From Dipteronia dyeriana (taxonomy: Eukaryota > Streptophyta > Magnoliopsida > Sapindales > Sapindaceae), in assembly GCA_032871835.1 (NCBI GenBank), contig CM065303.1:57574597-57638596 (forward strand): a DNA stretch of 64,000 nucleotides, read 5' to 3'. How positions within the stretch are numbered: position 1 is the first letter of the stretch; the number at the start of each line of letters is the position of its first letter. This document shows, in pieces, positions 23,119 through 35,647 of this stretch. Below the pieces are notes generated by a model. The model did not search any database. It was not told the DNA's origin and worked only from the letters and a program-made list of their open reading frames with translations. The position numbers and the translations under genes were made by a program.

Positions 23119-24893
23119 TGTTGGGGTTTATTCCCTAAACATGTAATTTGTAAATGGATTTATGAAATAAATAAAAAGAAAAGTTCAATTCATTCTTGTT
23201 ATGTTATTTATTTTATAAACTTGTACATATATTAACATCCTAGATTGTCGGATGTAATCTCGAAGTATGTATATGAGTGTCATATACATATGGATACAGT
23301 AAGAGACGTGCAATCTAAAGAGTCCATAGATAGCAAATAAAGTTGGGTACTTTATGTATGGTATGATCACATCATACAAGGTGCAATCTATAGTTGCGGT
23401 CCATTCCATAATGTACGATGATTCTATCATGAATCATTCATATGAGATATCGGAATGGAGACACCTTGTATGATGTGATCATGCAGGATCGGGCCATGAT
23501 CTATATGAATCTCTCACTAAGATCTGTTTACTGATGAGATTCATATATATCAACTAATGATGCCTATATATGGGTGATCTTAATCCTGAGTGTCTTATCG
23601 ACTCCTTCAGGTTAGATCGTGGTCTTTGATATATCATGGGTGAGATAGGATACAGTTCCTGATCAATATACTCTGTCTGTTAGGATTGCGGTTTGGCTTG
23701 TGGCTGAGAAGGTTTGTACACAATAGTGGAATCCAATCCTTCTTGTGAGAAGTAGATGGTAGTTTCCTTAAGGGTTGATTCAGGGCTTGGACAATATGAA
23801 CACTCTCCTAATTCCATGAGGAATTATGATTTGTTGTCCATTAGAGAAACAACGATACTTAAAGGATATATGTAATTAGAGGGGTATAACGAACATTATG
23901 AGCCAGCTATAATTATGAAGTATTGTGGAGGATCACACCATATATAATAGTTATATCAATGGACACCGAATTGTATCGGTCTGTGTAAAAGCATCTACAG
24001 TTGAGAGAGTACAGCTTCGGGTTTTTAGTGGAATAACACCGAAGTTAATATTCGTGAAATGTTGATTAAAGAGTTTAATTAATTATTTCTAAGAATTATT
24101 GAAGCTCAAAATACTGTGGGTCAATTAGGTTCCCTTGCTAACCCGGTCAATTTAGGTAACAAGGGTCACGATTAATTAATTGGATTGTTCGATTAATTAA
24201 TTGGATTGTTCGATTAATTAATTGGATCGTGTTATGAAAATGACACGTATTTTTTTGAGAATTAATTGAATAATAAGATTATTTAATTAATAAATAATGG
24301 TGATTAAATAAATTAAATAATACGATTATTTAATTATATTATTGATTACTAAATATAATAAGATAATATGATTATTTTATTTTATTAAATTAAATATTTA
24401 AATTTAAATTTAAAATATTAAATTTAAAATGTTAAAAATTTAAAAAAATATTTAATTATCTTTTAAAGATATGAGATATTTTAAAAGATTTGAAAATCAA
24501 ATAAAAATATCATTTACTTTTAAAAGATATAATATGTTGCATAACAAATGATTACACGTTAAAAAAAGGAAGCAAAACGCATCGGTTGAAAAAGTGAAGT
24601 GTTTGAATACGTGTATTAAATGAGAAAAATAAAACGCATAACAGTGGTTTTTTGTTTGAAACGTGCAAGTGTCTATTTGTATGTTGAGACATATCAGAGT
24701 TGCACAAAAACAACATATCAGAGTTGCACAAAAAAACCTTTTTTTTGTGCAACTGTTTTTTTTTTGGTATGCGTAAACTTTAAAGAATTATTTAAGATAA
24801 TTTTTGACAATTAGAATTGTTCCGGTTGTTTTTCTAAGAAAAAATAGGTTTTTCCTCTTTTTTATACATCCTCTTAAGTTTCTGTATACGCAA
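23119..24893 (+). repeat. 3' LTR of the Copia remnant
   Basis: The LTR starts TGTTGGGGTTTATTCCCT directly after the polypurine tract AAGTGGGAGAT. The end is uncertain. GTATACGCAACA near 24893 ends in CA and is a reasonable candidate. It contains a 23-bp unit repeated three times (TTAATTAATTGGATTGTTCGA, 24172-24238), a very AT-rich part (24240-24540) and a short direct repeat 'CATATCAGAGTTGCACAAAAA' (24690-24740). No 5' LTR is in the window. Confidence 0.65.
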
Positions 24894-25037
24894 CATGCTC
24901 ACACGCAGTTACCTGTTTCGAAAATAGCTAGAAAGATCGGTGTTACAGACCAAGAGCATAGTAAGAAGTGAATGAACCTCCAAACTTTGGTAAGGTTCTA
25001 TTTAATATCTTCTTCAGATTATGATGGATTTCAATTT

Positions 25038-25039
<2 letters not shown>

Positions 25040-25072
<33 letters not shown>
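25040..25072. repeat. (TA)n microsatellite
   Basis: About 16 TA dinucleotides in AT-rich DNA between two Copia remnants. Confidence 0.9.
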
Positions 25073-25073
<1 letters not shown>

Positions 25074-25164
25074 AGTGTAATAATATTATATGTATTAGTT
25101 TCGAAAAATTATAATACAAAATTCACTGGTCCCTGATCAATTACAATATGTATTAAAAATTTTA

Positions 25165-25608
25165 AAATTTATTTCCGTTGCATTCCATCTTGGTTCTGGA
25201 GTATTTTCTTGGTCTTTGAAGAAATAACAGGTGGTTGCTCTATCGACAACAGAAGTTGAGTACACTGCAGCTGCTGGTGGTATTACACAGGCTGTGTGGT
25301 TGCGTCGCATGCTTTCTGAGTTAAAGCATCAACAGGATGCTCTCACGGTGATCTACTGCGATAACAAGTCCACCATTTCTCTGACCAAGAATCCAGTCTA
25401 CCGTGGTAGAAGTAAGCACATTGACATCAAGTTTCACTTCATACGTAACTTGGTGAAAGACAAAGAGATCGTGATCAAGTACTGCCGTTCAGAGGAACAG
25501 GTTGCAGACATCTTCATGAAGCCGCTCAAAATTGACATTTTTCAGATGCTTAAGAAATCTTTGGGCATGACGAGCTATGAAGGACTTGGTTTAAGGGGAG
25601 CTATGTAG
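25165..25608 (+). pseudogene. Copia RNase H fragment
   Basis: It reads FHLGSGVFSWSLKK, one stop, then VVALSTTEVEYTAAAGG, IYCDNKSTISLTKNPV, SKHIDIKFHFIR and VADIFMKPLK: the RNase H end of a Tork/TNT1-like Copia pol. The end of pol is followed by an LTR beginning at 25630 that breaks off near 25684. The upstream pol is missing. Confidence 0.85.
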
Positions 25609-25629
25609 GATTAAACCGAGTATTATCTT

Positions 25630-25684
25630 TGTATTTATCAGTTCATATATTAGGTTGGATTTATCCTTCATATAATTCCTATTT
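25630..25684 (+). repeat. Truncated LTR, plus orientation
   Basis: It starts TGTATTTATCAGTTCATATA, matching the LTR at 26840, and stops after about 55 bp where a minus-orientation leader and LTR begin. Confidence 0.7.
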
Positions 25685-25730
25685 TGTGAGTTCTGATCCT
25701 TATGGCTTCAAATTAGGCTTTGATACAAAA

Positions 25731-25977
25731 TGTAAAAACTAACACGCAAGAAAGAATTTACTGAAGAAACTGTTTATTGAATTAGTGAATAACAATGAAC
25801 TGATGCCAACTATTTATAGAAGCTGGGATGAGGTAACATGATAACATCAAACCTCTAACTGATAATTACAATAAAAAATAAATTAATGATAATCCTATCT
25901 AATGATAATCCTAACTAAAGATAAATAAGAATTATTTGAAGGATAAATCCAACCTAATATCTAAACTGATAAATACA
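25731..25977 (-). repeat. Inverted LTR of the same Copia family
   Basis: The reverse complement of the LTR at 26840-27140: TGTATTTATCAGTTTAGATA... to ...GTTAGTTTTTACA. On the minus strand it is followed at 25730-25718 by TTTTGTATCAAAG, a degenerate primer-binding site. It is therefore a 5' LTR plus leader joined head-on to the truncated plus-strand LTR. Confidence 0.8.
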
Positions 25978-25999
25978 AAGACAAAGAAGAGACCCGGAA

Positions 26000-26818
26000 G
26001 AATTCTGAGGCAAGCTGAGAGATGCTTCCAGATCTAGTCAGGGGAAAGGCGGAGGAGGCAATAACACTAATCAGAAGAGTAAATCTCAGATTCAGTGTTT
26101 CAGATGTAAAAAATATGGCCACTACAAGAATGAGTGCAAATCCAATAGGAGAATTTTTTAGGCAAATCTTACAGAAGATGGAGACTATTCAGAAACATTG
26201 TTGCTAGCGTGCACCGTAACAGTGGATGATGCCAAGTACAGATGGTTTATGGATACAGGCTGCAGCAACCACATGTGCGGTAGAAAAGAGATGTTCTCAG
26301 AATTGGATGAGACCTTTACTTTGGAAGTGAAGTTTGGGAATGACTCAAATGTGTCAGTAACGGAGAAGAGGAAAAGCACCTCTAGATTTTCATTCCATCT
26401 TGGTTTTGGAGTATTCTCTTGGTCTTCGAAAAAGCAACAGGTAGTTGCTCCATCGACAACAAAAGCTGAGTACATTGCATCTGGTGGTGGTGATACATAG
26501 GCAGTGTGGTTGCATCACATGCTTTCTGAGTTAAAGCATCAGCAGGATGCTCCTACGGTGATCTACTGCGACAACAAGTCCACCATTTCTCTGACCAAGA
26601 ATCCAGTCTATCATGGTAGAAGTAAGCACTTTGACATCAAGTTTCACTTCATACGTGACTTAGTGAAAGACAAAGAGATCGTGATCGAGTACTGCCGATC
26701 GTAGGAACAGATTGTAGACATCTTCACGAAGCCGCTCAAAGTTGACATTTTTCAGATGCTTAAGAAGTCTTTGGACATGATGAGCTATGAAGGACTTGGT
26801 TTAAGGGAAGCTATGTAG
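26000..26818 (+). pseudogene. Deletion-derivative Copia: gag/protease fused to RNase H
   Basis: A gag zinc knuckle (CFRCKKYGHYKNEC, about 26098-26140) is followed by protease with MDTGCSNHM (about 26250). In the same frame, after GNDSNVSVT, the sequence jumps to RKSTSRFSFHLGFGVFSWSS and the rest of RNase H. Integrase, reverse transcriptase and part of RNase H are removed. Later stops (26498-26500, 26702-26704) break the RNase H part. The RNase H portion is almost identical to that at 25231-25608, so both come from one family. It is not autonomous. Confidence 0.85.
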
Positions 26819-26839
26819 GATTAAACCAAGTATTATCTT

Positions 26840-27140
26840 TGTATTTATCGGTTTAGATATTAGGTTGGATTTATCCTTCAGATAATTCTTATTTATCTTT
26901 AGTTAAGATTATCATTACATAGGATTATCATTAATTTATTTTTTATTGTAATTATCAATTAGAGGTTTGATGTTATCATGTTACCTCATCCCATCTACTA
27001 TAAATAGTTGGTATCAGTTCATTGTTATTCACTGGTTCAATAAACAGTTTCTTCAGTAAATTCTTTCTTTTATGTTAGTTTGTACAATCAATTCAATAAA
27101 CAGTTCTTCAGTAATTGTTTTATGTGTGTTAGTTTTTACA
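26840..27140 (+). repeat. 3' LTR of the deletion derivative
   Basis: About 301 bp from TGTATTTATCGGTTTAGATA to TTAGTTTTTACA, with a TATA-like CTATAAATAG near 26999. The last 80 bp contain a small internal duplication (ATTCAATAAACAGTT...CTTCAGTAA twice). Confidence 0.7.
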
Positions 27141-27382
27141 CAAGGACTCAAGAAAAATAATACTGGAAATCTAACATGCAAAAGCAAGTATCAAAATAGA
27201 CAAGAAAATGCAAATCTAACATGAATTCATGAATCTAACTAGAAAACGCAAATATACAACAATAAAACGCAATAATCAAAACAAATAAACAACAAATATA
27301 ACATGTAAAGTTTAACAGGAAGTCAAAACAATATAAAACAATAAAAATGTATTAATCAGCAAACAAGAATAGAAAATGTCTA
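27141..27382. other. AT-rich flank
   Basis: Repeated short words (GAAAACGCAA, AAATCTAACATG). No gene or element end is recognised other than the GATGT target duplication at its edge. Confidence 0.5.
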
Positions 27383-27387
27383 GATGT

Positions 27388-28008
27388 TGTTGTCGAGAAG
27401 AAATTGCAAGCACACAAATCTAAACACAAAATAGAAAGTAATAATAAAAGAAGACACACAAGATTTTACGTGGTTCAGTAATTTGCCTACGTCCACGGAG
27501 CGCACCGCACTCAATCCACTATATCTCAGAGTTGATTACATTCTCTCAGTCTCTCTTTCAGTCTCTCTACAATTGCTCTCTATCTCTAGCAATTTTCTCA
27601 CACACTGCACACTAGTTTTCTGCTATTTTCTTCTCTCTTTTTAAGTACAAATAATGATGGTATTTATATGAGAGCACTAGGGTTAGTTAAATCCCAATTG
27701 GAATCTATTTCCTATTCCATTTACTTGTACACGCAGGATTTCCTCTTTCCTCGTGAAACCCGTCTTTACCACGGTCTGGACCGCTATATGGGCACATGCC
27801 TGTGCCGCGGTCCATAATGCGTAACACGCTTGTGGAACTTCGCTCCACAGACCGCGGTGTGTGCATCTTGTCTGCGTCGCTGTACGCACATCATGTCACC
27901 TCTGGAATTCTTCGCCGTGTGTGCCGCGGTTTGGGTCATTGCCTCCATCTCCGCGCCACCTACCAAAGTTTTTTTCTTCACTTGTTTCTGGCTTCACATA
28001 ACCCAACA
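27388..28008 (-). repeat. 3' LTR of Tork-type element
   Basis: A 621-bp LTR, very similar to the 5' LTR. It contains a GC-rich stretch (27765-27960) with repeated ACCGCGGT/CCGCGGTC words and a CT-rich transcript leader (27535-27640). Confidence 0.95.
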
Positions 28009-28101
28009 ATCTCCCACTTGAAGACCAAAACTCAATAGGCGTTCTCCATCCTTCCTTGATGACTTAGTGGATAAATAACGGTGCGCTCATTCCCCATGTT
28101 T

Positions 28102-31100
28102 TTACTCTTGAAAACCCACTGAAGTTGCGCACAACTCCAGTTTTTTAATAGTGACTAGCTTGGTTAACATGTCAGCCGGATTCTTAGTTCCTACAATCTT
28201 CACTAGCTTCAACACTCCTTCTTCAATTAATGATCGAATGAAGTGGTAGGGCAGGGCTATATGCTTGGTCCTAGAATGGAATGCTGAATTCTTGGCCAAG
28301 TGTATTGCACTTTGACTGTCACTGTACAACACATTCAACACCTGATCGAATCCCAACTAAACTAACAACCCTTGTAACCATATCAGCTCTTTGCTTGCTT
28401 CTGTCACAACCACATACTCAGCTTCTGTTGTAGAGATTGTCACTATCTTCTGCAACTGGGACACCCAACTAACTGCAGTACTAGCCATTGTAAACATATA
28501 TCCGGTGGTACTTCTTCTATGATCCACTTCTCCGGCAAAATCTGAATCCACATAACCTTCCATATTGAGTTTATCTCTCTTGAAGGTTAGACACTTCTCT
28601 GTCGTACCCTACAGGTATCTTAGGATCCATTTCATGGCCTCCTAGTGAGGCTTGCCCGGATTGGACATGTAACGGCTCACAACTCCCACTGCTTGGGAAA
28701 TGTCAGGTCTTGTGCAAGTCATGGCATATATTAGACTTCCAATGGCTGAAGCGTAAGGAACTCTAGCCATGGAGTCCTTCTCTTCTTTCGTCTTCAGACT
28801 CTGATCCTTAGACAACTTGAAGTGACTAGCTAAATGTGTTCTTACTGGTTTAGCATTTCCTATGCTGAATCTCTATAACACCTTCCGAATGTACTCTGCT
28901 TGTGAAAGCTTTAATGTACCTTCCTGTTCGTTTCTGCTAATCCTCATTCCAAGAATTTACTTTGATGGACCCAAATCCTTCATCTCGAATTCACTCGAAA
29001 GTTCCTTCTTCAAATTATTTATCTCTTCTAAATTTGCACCAGCTACTAACATGTCATCAATATAAAGTAACAATATTATAAAGCAGGACTTAACCTTTTT
29101 GAAGTAGCAACAGTGGTCAGTATTGCATCTTAAGTAGCTATTCCCTTACATGAATCCATCGAACTTCTTGTACCACTGTTGGGAAGCTTGTTTTAAACCA
29201 TACAAGCTCTTAGTCAACTTGCATACCAACTCTTCCTTGCCATCTTCCGTAAACCTCTCTGGTTGCTTCATGTATATCTATTCCTCCAAATCTCCATGAA
29301 GAAAGGCAGTCTTCACATCTAACTGCTCCAGATATAACCCTTTTGCTGCGACAATACTTAACACTAACCGAATCGTAGTTAGTTTATCAACAGGAGAAAA
29401 AAATTTAGAGTAGTCGATACCTTCAATTTGTTGGAAACCTTTGACTACGAGTTGTGCCTTGTATCTCTTGGAACCGTCATGTTCCTCTTTGATCCGATAC
29501 ACCCATTTATTCTGTAGGGATTTTTTTCCTTCAGGCAACTTGGTTAACTCCCAAGTTTGGTTAGATGCCAACGACTCCATCTCATCCTTCATTGCAAGCT
29601 CCCACTTGCTCGCATCTTCTCCTTGACAAGCTTTATCATAGTACTCAGGTTCTCACGCATCTGTCAGCAGCATGTAGTGCAAGTATTTCCTATTTGGTAT
29701 ATGAGTTTGAGTTGATCTTCTCAATGTATTATGGACTTGTATCATTGGAACATCTATATGTGGGATTGGTTCTTGTACCTGGGGCTGCACACCTTGTTCT
29801 TCATCATTCTGTTTGATGTGTTCTATGATCTCTCTATCATGTACATCATTCGGTCCAAAAAACTCTGGCTCTTCCTGCTCAGACATTTGTGTGTTTCTGT
29901 CTTTGTACATGACCCTTTCGTTGAAGACAACGTCTCTACTTCTGATCATCTTACGGTTTTGGTCATCCCACAACTTGTAACCAAAGTCATCCTCTCCATA
30001 GCCCACCAAAGTACATTTTACTGACTTGGCGTCTAGCTTACTCCGCGCATGATCACCTACATGTACATAAGAGACACACCCAAACACTTTAAGGTGAGAA
30101 AGTTTTACCTCTTTCCCAGTCCAGATCTCTTCTTGTATAGCGAGGTCCAAAGGCTTTGATGGTCCTCTGTTGATCAAATATGTTGTTGTATTGACTACTT
30201 CTGCTCAGAACTGTTTTGGCAGCCTTGAGTGTAGCCTCATGCTTCGATCTCTCAGTCAATGTTACGTTCACATGTTCTGCTATGCCATTCCGCTGTGGGG
30301 TTCCAGGAACCGTCCTACTAAGTTTTATCCCATTTTGGTAGCAAAACATCTTGAACTCATTGTCTTTATATTCTTCACCATTGTATGAATGCAACTTTTT
30401 GATATTCAAACCTGTCTCATTCACAACCCTGGCTTTCCATCTCTTGAAAGCATCAAATACCTCAGACTTATATTTTAGAAATTAAACCCATACCTTTCTG
30501 AAATAGTCATCGATGAAAGTGATGAAGTACAGTTTACCTTCAGTTGATGAGACTGAAGCTGGACCCCAAACATCGGTGTGCACTAGTTCCAGCTTCTCTT
30601 TTACCGGTGTTCTTCCGGTTCTCTTGAAGCTCACTCGCTTCTGTTTTCCTATAATGCAACTCTCACAGAAATCAACCTCAACGGATTTTAAATCTGGCAA
30701 CTTACCTTTTGAATGCAGACACTTCAACCCTTGAGAACTCATGTGCCCAAATCTCTGATGCCACAAGTTCAGATCGTCTTTGCTTTCCGCCATAGAGACT
30801 GAACCATACTCATATGTGGTTATGTAAAGCGACCCATTCTTACTTCCTCAGGTGATTGTCATTGCACCTTTCGAAATCTTCCACTCATCACCTGTGAAAG
30901 TCGTCACAAAACCATTTGACGTTAGTTGCCCAATGGAGATCAAATTCTTCCTTAAGTCCGGTATATGTCTCACATTGTCGAGCTTCCAAACTGATCCTTG
31001 CAATTGAATCTTTATATCTCCCTTCCCGGTAATGTGGTATGCTTGATCGTCACCAAGATACACTTTACCCATATTTCCGGAGACGTAGTTCTCAAGCAAT

Positions 31101-32055
31101 TCCCTGTGAGGTGTGGCATGGAATGACGCTCCCGAATCCAAGACCCAAGACTCCATTTTGCTTTCCAACTAGCAGATAAGGCAGTCATCTGACTCCTTTG
31201 ATACACAATTCACACTGCTCTTGCCCTTATCTTTCTTCTCAGATCTACACTCATACGAGAGATGACCTTTCTTACCATAATTCCAGCATTCAACATCCCT
31301 TTTGCTTCGTTGCTAGTTTCTCGAATAGTTAGCCTGATTTCTTGATTTGGACTTACCTCTAGACTTTGATCTTCCCCGTTGACTTGTGTTTCGATTTCTG
31401 CCTCTGCCTTCTCTGCCTTCTCTACCTTCCAAACTCAATGCTGAAGATGTAGATGCCCCTAATCCCTCTTCACGCATCCTGATCTCTTCCGTCATGATCA
31501 TGTTTATAACCTGCTGAAGATTCCACTTTTCTTTCCCGAACGAGTTGGCAATCGACTGGCATGTCATTTTCTAACTTTTTGGCATTTGGGTGAGTAGAAA
31601 CGCTGCCATAAACTCCTCATCAAACCCTATAGATAAAGAACACAACCCTTCCTTTACTTCATTGAACTAGTTCAGAAAATCTTTAAAGTTTTGACCCTCC
31701 GCCATCTTCAAGGTTGATAACTTTTTGACAATATGGACTTTCCTTACCGCAGAAGGCTGTTCGTATAGGTATGATAAGGTATCCATTAGATCTTTGGCTG
31801 TCTGTTGATCATTTATGTTGAAGCGACTCGCTTCGTCAAACTGAGACGAATTGCTCCCAATGTTTTCCTGTCCAAGAGTTCAAAGTCATCATCATCCATG
31901 TTCTTCGATTTCTGTTTCTTTTCCCAATCTTTATCGGTCATATCCTTTGGTCTCTCTTTTATGGACCAATGTCGATCCTTCTGGTACATATAATCTTCCA
32001 TCTGCATCTTCCACAAGCTAAAATTCAAACCATTGAATTTCTCAATTTTATGCAT
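28102..32055 (-). pseudogene. Tork-type Copia gag-pol, defective
   Basis: Read on the minus strand from an ATG at 32055. Gag is MHKIEKFNGLNFSLWKMQME, with a basic RGRSKSRGKSKS region near 31340. Protease shows VLDSGASFHATP (about 31140). The pre-integrase is LWHQRFGHMS (about 30760) with CESCIIGKQ, then integrase (HTDVWGPASV about 30580, GTPQRNGIAEH about 30305). Reverse transcriptase runs from 29592 (KNKWVYR-like), with LYIDDMLVAG near 29055. RNase H follows (YVDSDFAGEVDHRRSTTG, TTEAEY, LYSDSQSAIHLAKN), ending near 28102. In-frame stops and frameshifts occur throughout (for example near 28354, 28600, 28645, 30480, 31568), so it makes no full polyprotein. RT motifs fit the TNT1/Tork group. 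Confidence 0.93.
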
Positions 32056-32153
32056 TTTCTTCTCTTACTCCATCTCCACGACGAAAACGATGACCTCAAG
32101 AGAACCTAGATTTGTGTGAATAATATGCCCCAACCCGGAGCTCTGATACCAAT

Positions 32154-32778
32154 TGTTGTCGAGAAGAAATTGCAAGCACATAAATCTAAACACAAAATAG
32201 ATAGCAATAATAAAAGAAGACACAAAAGATTTTACGTTGTTCAGCAATTTGCCCCACGGAGCGCACCGCAGTCAATCCACTATATCTCAGAGTTGATTAC
32301 AATCTCTGTCTCTCTTTCAATCTCTCTACAACTGCTCTCTCTCTCTCTAGCAATTTTCTCACACACTACGCACTATTTTTCTGCTCTTTTCTTCTTTCTT
32401 TTTAAGTACAAATAATGGTGGTATTTATATGAGAGCACTAGGGTTAGTTAAATCCCATTTGGAATCTATATCATATTCCAATTACTTGTGCACGCATGAT
32501 TTCCTCTTTCCTCGCGAAACCCGTCTCTACCGCGGTCTGGACCGCTGTGTGGGAACATGCCTGCACCGCGGTCCATAACGCTTAACACGTCTGTGGAACT
32601 TCTCTCCACAGACCGCGGTGTGTGCATCTTATCTGTGCCACGGTACACACAACATGTCACCTCTGGAATTCTTCGCTGTGTGTGCCGTGGTCTGGGTCAT
32701 TGCCTCCTCCGCGGTCGCCACCGCCCCACTTGCCAGAGTTTTTTTCTTTACTTGTTTCTGGCTTCACATAACCCAACA
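32154..32778 (-). repeat. 5' LTR of Tork-type element
   Basis: A 625-bp LTR with the same GC-rich ACCGCGGT block (32525-32735) and the CT-rich leader (32300-32360) as the 3' copy. The small differences between the two LTRs show the insertion is not very recent. Confidence 0.95.
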
Positions 32779-32827
32779 GATGTTTGATCGTCAAATAAGA
32801 ATAAGTAGAGATTAAAATCAAATCAAA

Positions 32828-32874
<47 letters not shown>
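32828..32874. repeat. (GA)n microsatellite
   Basis: About 22 GA dinucleotides just outside the Tork-type element. Confidence 0.95.
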
Positions 32875-32876
<2 letters not shown>

Positions 32877-34117
32877 ATGACTTGTATGTCTAGAAGAAAG
32901 CAAGAGAGGAATGGTGGATCTTGAGACTAGGAATCACACGAAGTGGAACTGAGAATCACTTGAAGTGGATCTTGAGACTGAGAATCGCTTGAAGTGAAGG
33001 GAATTAGGGATTACTTAGTCTCTGACTAGCTGACCTTTTATATACTTGTTCAAAACAATGTCGTTTTGAGCAATTCAAAATGATGTTGTATTAAACTATT
33101 CGGGTCTAGTTTTTTTTACCTGACCCAGACCTAGCGTCGGACCTAATATGGTTTGGTTAGTTCATACCCAGACCCGACCCACGATCTAAATATTGAGAAC
33201 CATACCAAACCCATACGGTTCGGTAATCACGGGTTTGGATGAAATTGTTATATCCCTGCCGTGGTCCCTCACTTTCTCACTTTCCTTCGTTTTCTACCAT
33301 CAGAGCAAACCATTCTTCTTGTCATTTCACACAAAAAAAAAACCTACCATCACCGAATCTTTACTAACCAATCATTGAGATGGTGTTTTATAAGTGTTTA
33401 AAGGATGGCTAGGTTATTTTTCTTTTAGTACATAATAAAGGTCTTGAAATCGAAGGAGCTCAAGAGGTTCCTTATTTCATTTTGCTTTTAAGGTATGGTT
33501 TTTTTTTTCACTTTTACAGTTTTACAGTGTTTTTATATTGATTTTGAGTGCATGGTTAGAATTTTGAATTTTTGTTTTAACTATAGCTAACGATTTAGGG
33601 TTTCTATTTATACAAATTATGGGTTTTTTTGTTTGAAGTTGATAAATATTAAATCGATGGTGAATTGATATGTTCATGAATGTTATACATGAAGTATGCA
33701 TAAAAAATTCTCACTTTGTTAATAATTTTATTTTTTTGTGAAAGACGGTTAGGGTTTTTTGAAGTTTCAATTTCATTCATGCATGTTCGTGAAGATATAG
33801 TTGATTAACTTAGATGATAGGCTTTTGCATTACAGGTTTGTAAAGATATAGTATCATTGACTTCTTATCGATATTTAGTTGATATGATATGTTAATGTTA
33901 CTGAGTTTTGATGTTTATAATATGTCTGATGCATATTATAGTTTATGCTTATAATATGTATATCGTTGATGAACATAATATTGATGTTTATAATATGTAT
34001 GTATGTTATAACATGTATTCTACCAGGTATATATCATTGATATGTATATAGCATGTATATGTTTTGCATGCTTGTTGTTTTGATTGAAGTTCCTTTTTTA
34101 TTTTGGCACATTTTGAA
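32875..34117. other. Region upstream of the MULE remnant
   Basis: No gene is recognised. It may be the 5' leader of the MULE whose coding begins at 34118. 33110-33240 has GGTTTGG/CAGACCCGACCC words that look like DNA-transposon debris. Confidence 0.4.
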
Positions 34118-35059
34118 ATGGATATACGTGATGTTATAGTCCATTATGATACATCTACGATTGAGCTTAATAATTGTGATGCTGACTACATTAGACTGAT
34201 TATATTGTTGCATGCCATGTTTTAAAAACAAACTGGTAGTGAGGAAGTGTCAAATGATAATTAAGTACTATGTTTGGGTCTTTTGGCCATGGTTTGGAGA
34301 GAGAAAGGAAGTGACTAGTGATAAGGAGCTATTAAATGTGTTTAGATTCTTTATAGATCATAAAAAGAGGAAAATCAAGTTTAAATTAAAAACGAAACCA
34401 TATATCCCACTCCCATAAGAATCAATTTCTAACTTTTGCAATCCACATCCTAGGGCATATATTGGTAACTCAGATTTAGGGTTTAATGGCTTTGCAAATA
34501 ACTTGTTTAAGTATAAGGGTGATAATGGGGTTGATGGTGCAAATAGTGTGGCTGGCGGTGAGGAAGTGCTTGAGGTTGATGGTGTTACGGCTACGAGTGG
34601 TGTAGATGAGGATGAACATAAGGTAAGGGATGAGAGTGATAAAGTGAGTGAGGTTGATGATGGTTTGGAACTTGCTGTTGTAGATGAGGATGGCATCAAT
34701 GTCTACCTTGAATTGTTGGAATGGTATCAATCTAAGAGTGATGATGAGTATTTTAGTGAGTCAGAAGATGAAAAAGTCGAACCTAAAATAACTAGATTCA
34801 TGGAGAGAAGCGATTTTAAGAAAATGGGAGGTGGTCATATAGAGTTTCATGTTGGACAAACACATGACAATGTATTCTCATTAAGGGTATTGTTAAAATA
34901 CTATGTCATTCAAAAGTGCATTAATTACAAAAAAAATAAATAACAGAAGTAGATTAACATATGAATGTAAAGAGAAGGGATGTCCTTGGAGGTTGCATGC
35001 TTCTAACATGTTACATGATGTAACAATGAAAATCAAGACCTATGAAAATACACGGAGAG
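34118..35059 (+). pseudogene. MULE (MURA-type) transposase, N-terminal part
   Basis: It starts MDIRDVIVHYDTSTIELNNC. After stops and frame changes it reads WFGERKEVTSDKELLNVFRF (34280-34345) and then a long acidic linker (34503-34780). The MuDR-type DNA-binding start follows (HIEFHVGQTHDNVFSLRVLL, then YECKEKGCPWRLHASNM and MKIKTYENT at about 34960-35050). That order (N-terminal segment, acidic linker, Cys-rich MuDR domain) is standard for plant MURA proteins. The protein is cut at 35060 by an LTR-like insertion, and the transposase core is missing. Confidence 0.75.
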
Positions 35060-35647
35060 TGTCTAACAAAACCTAGAGGAGGTGAATGGGTTGATAATCG
35101 ATTACTTACCAACTTTTTCGATTAGTCAATATTTATCATAATTAACCAAAACAAGTAAACAACAAAAATCAAATATAAAGTGCAGAGTTAAATTGACATT
35201 TGAATTTTACGTGGAAACCCTCAACAGGGAAACAAAACCTACAAGACTAGTCTTGCTAGCCACTTAGTCATAAAACTCCACTATTTTAATAATTGCTTAT
35301 AACATAATTTGACAACCTAATTACACTTCAAGGTTCGTAACACAATCAATCTTACCTGCAAGCCTTTAATAGTGAACATTAACAATGCTCGTCAACCAAC
35401 CCTTGGTTGTAAGACTTCACTTGTTTATACAACTACCACATGTATAATACTTTGACTTATTGAAGAGAATTAATAGTCTAAGTGAATATGTAACAATATT
35501 CAAAATGCAATAAAGTATAAGACCATACACAAAATGCGTAATTAAATGTTATAACGCAATTTAATAACCTAGTTATCAAAAAGCTAATTGTTATTTAAAC
35601 ACACATAAACATTCAAGAGAGCTTGACTAGATAAACGAACATAAATC

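Larger units (their letters stand above)
27388..32778 (-). mobile_element. Complete Tork-type Copia retrotransposon, 5391 bp
   Basis: LTRs at 32154-32778 (5') and 27388-28008 (3') on the minus strand both begin TGTTGGGTTATG and end CTCGACAACA. Perfect 5-bp duplications GATGT flank the element (27383-27387 and 32779-32783). The primer-binding site ATTGGTATCAGAG (32153-32141) follows the 5' LTR, and a polypurine tract (CAAGTGGGAGAT, about 28020-28009) precedes the 3' LTR. Structure is complete, but the polyprotein has many breaks. Confidence 0.95.
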
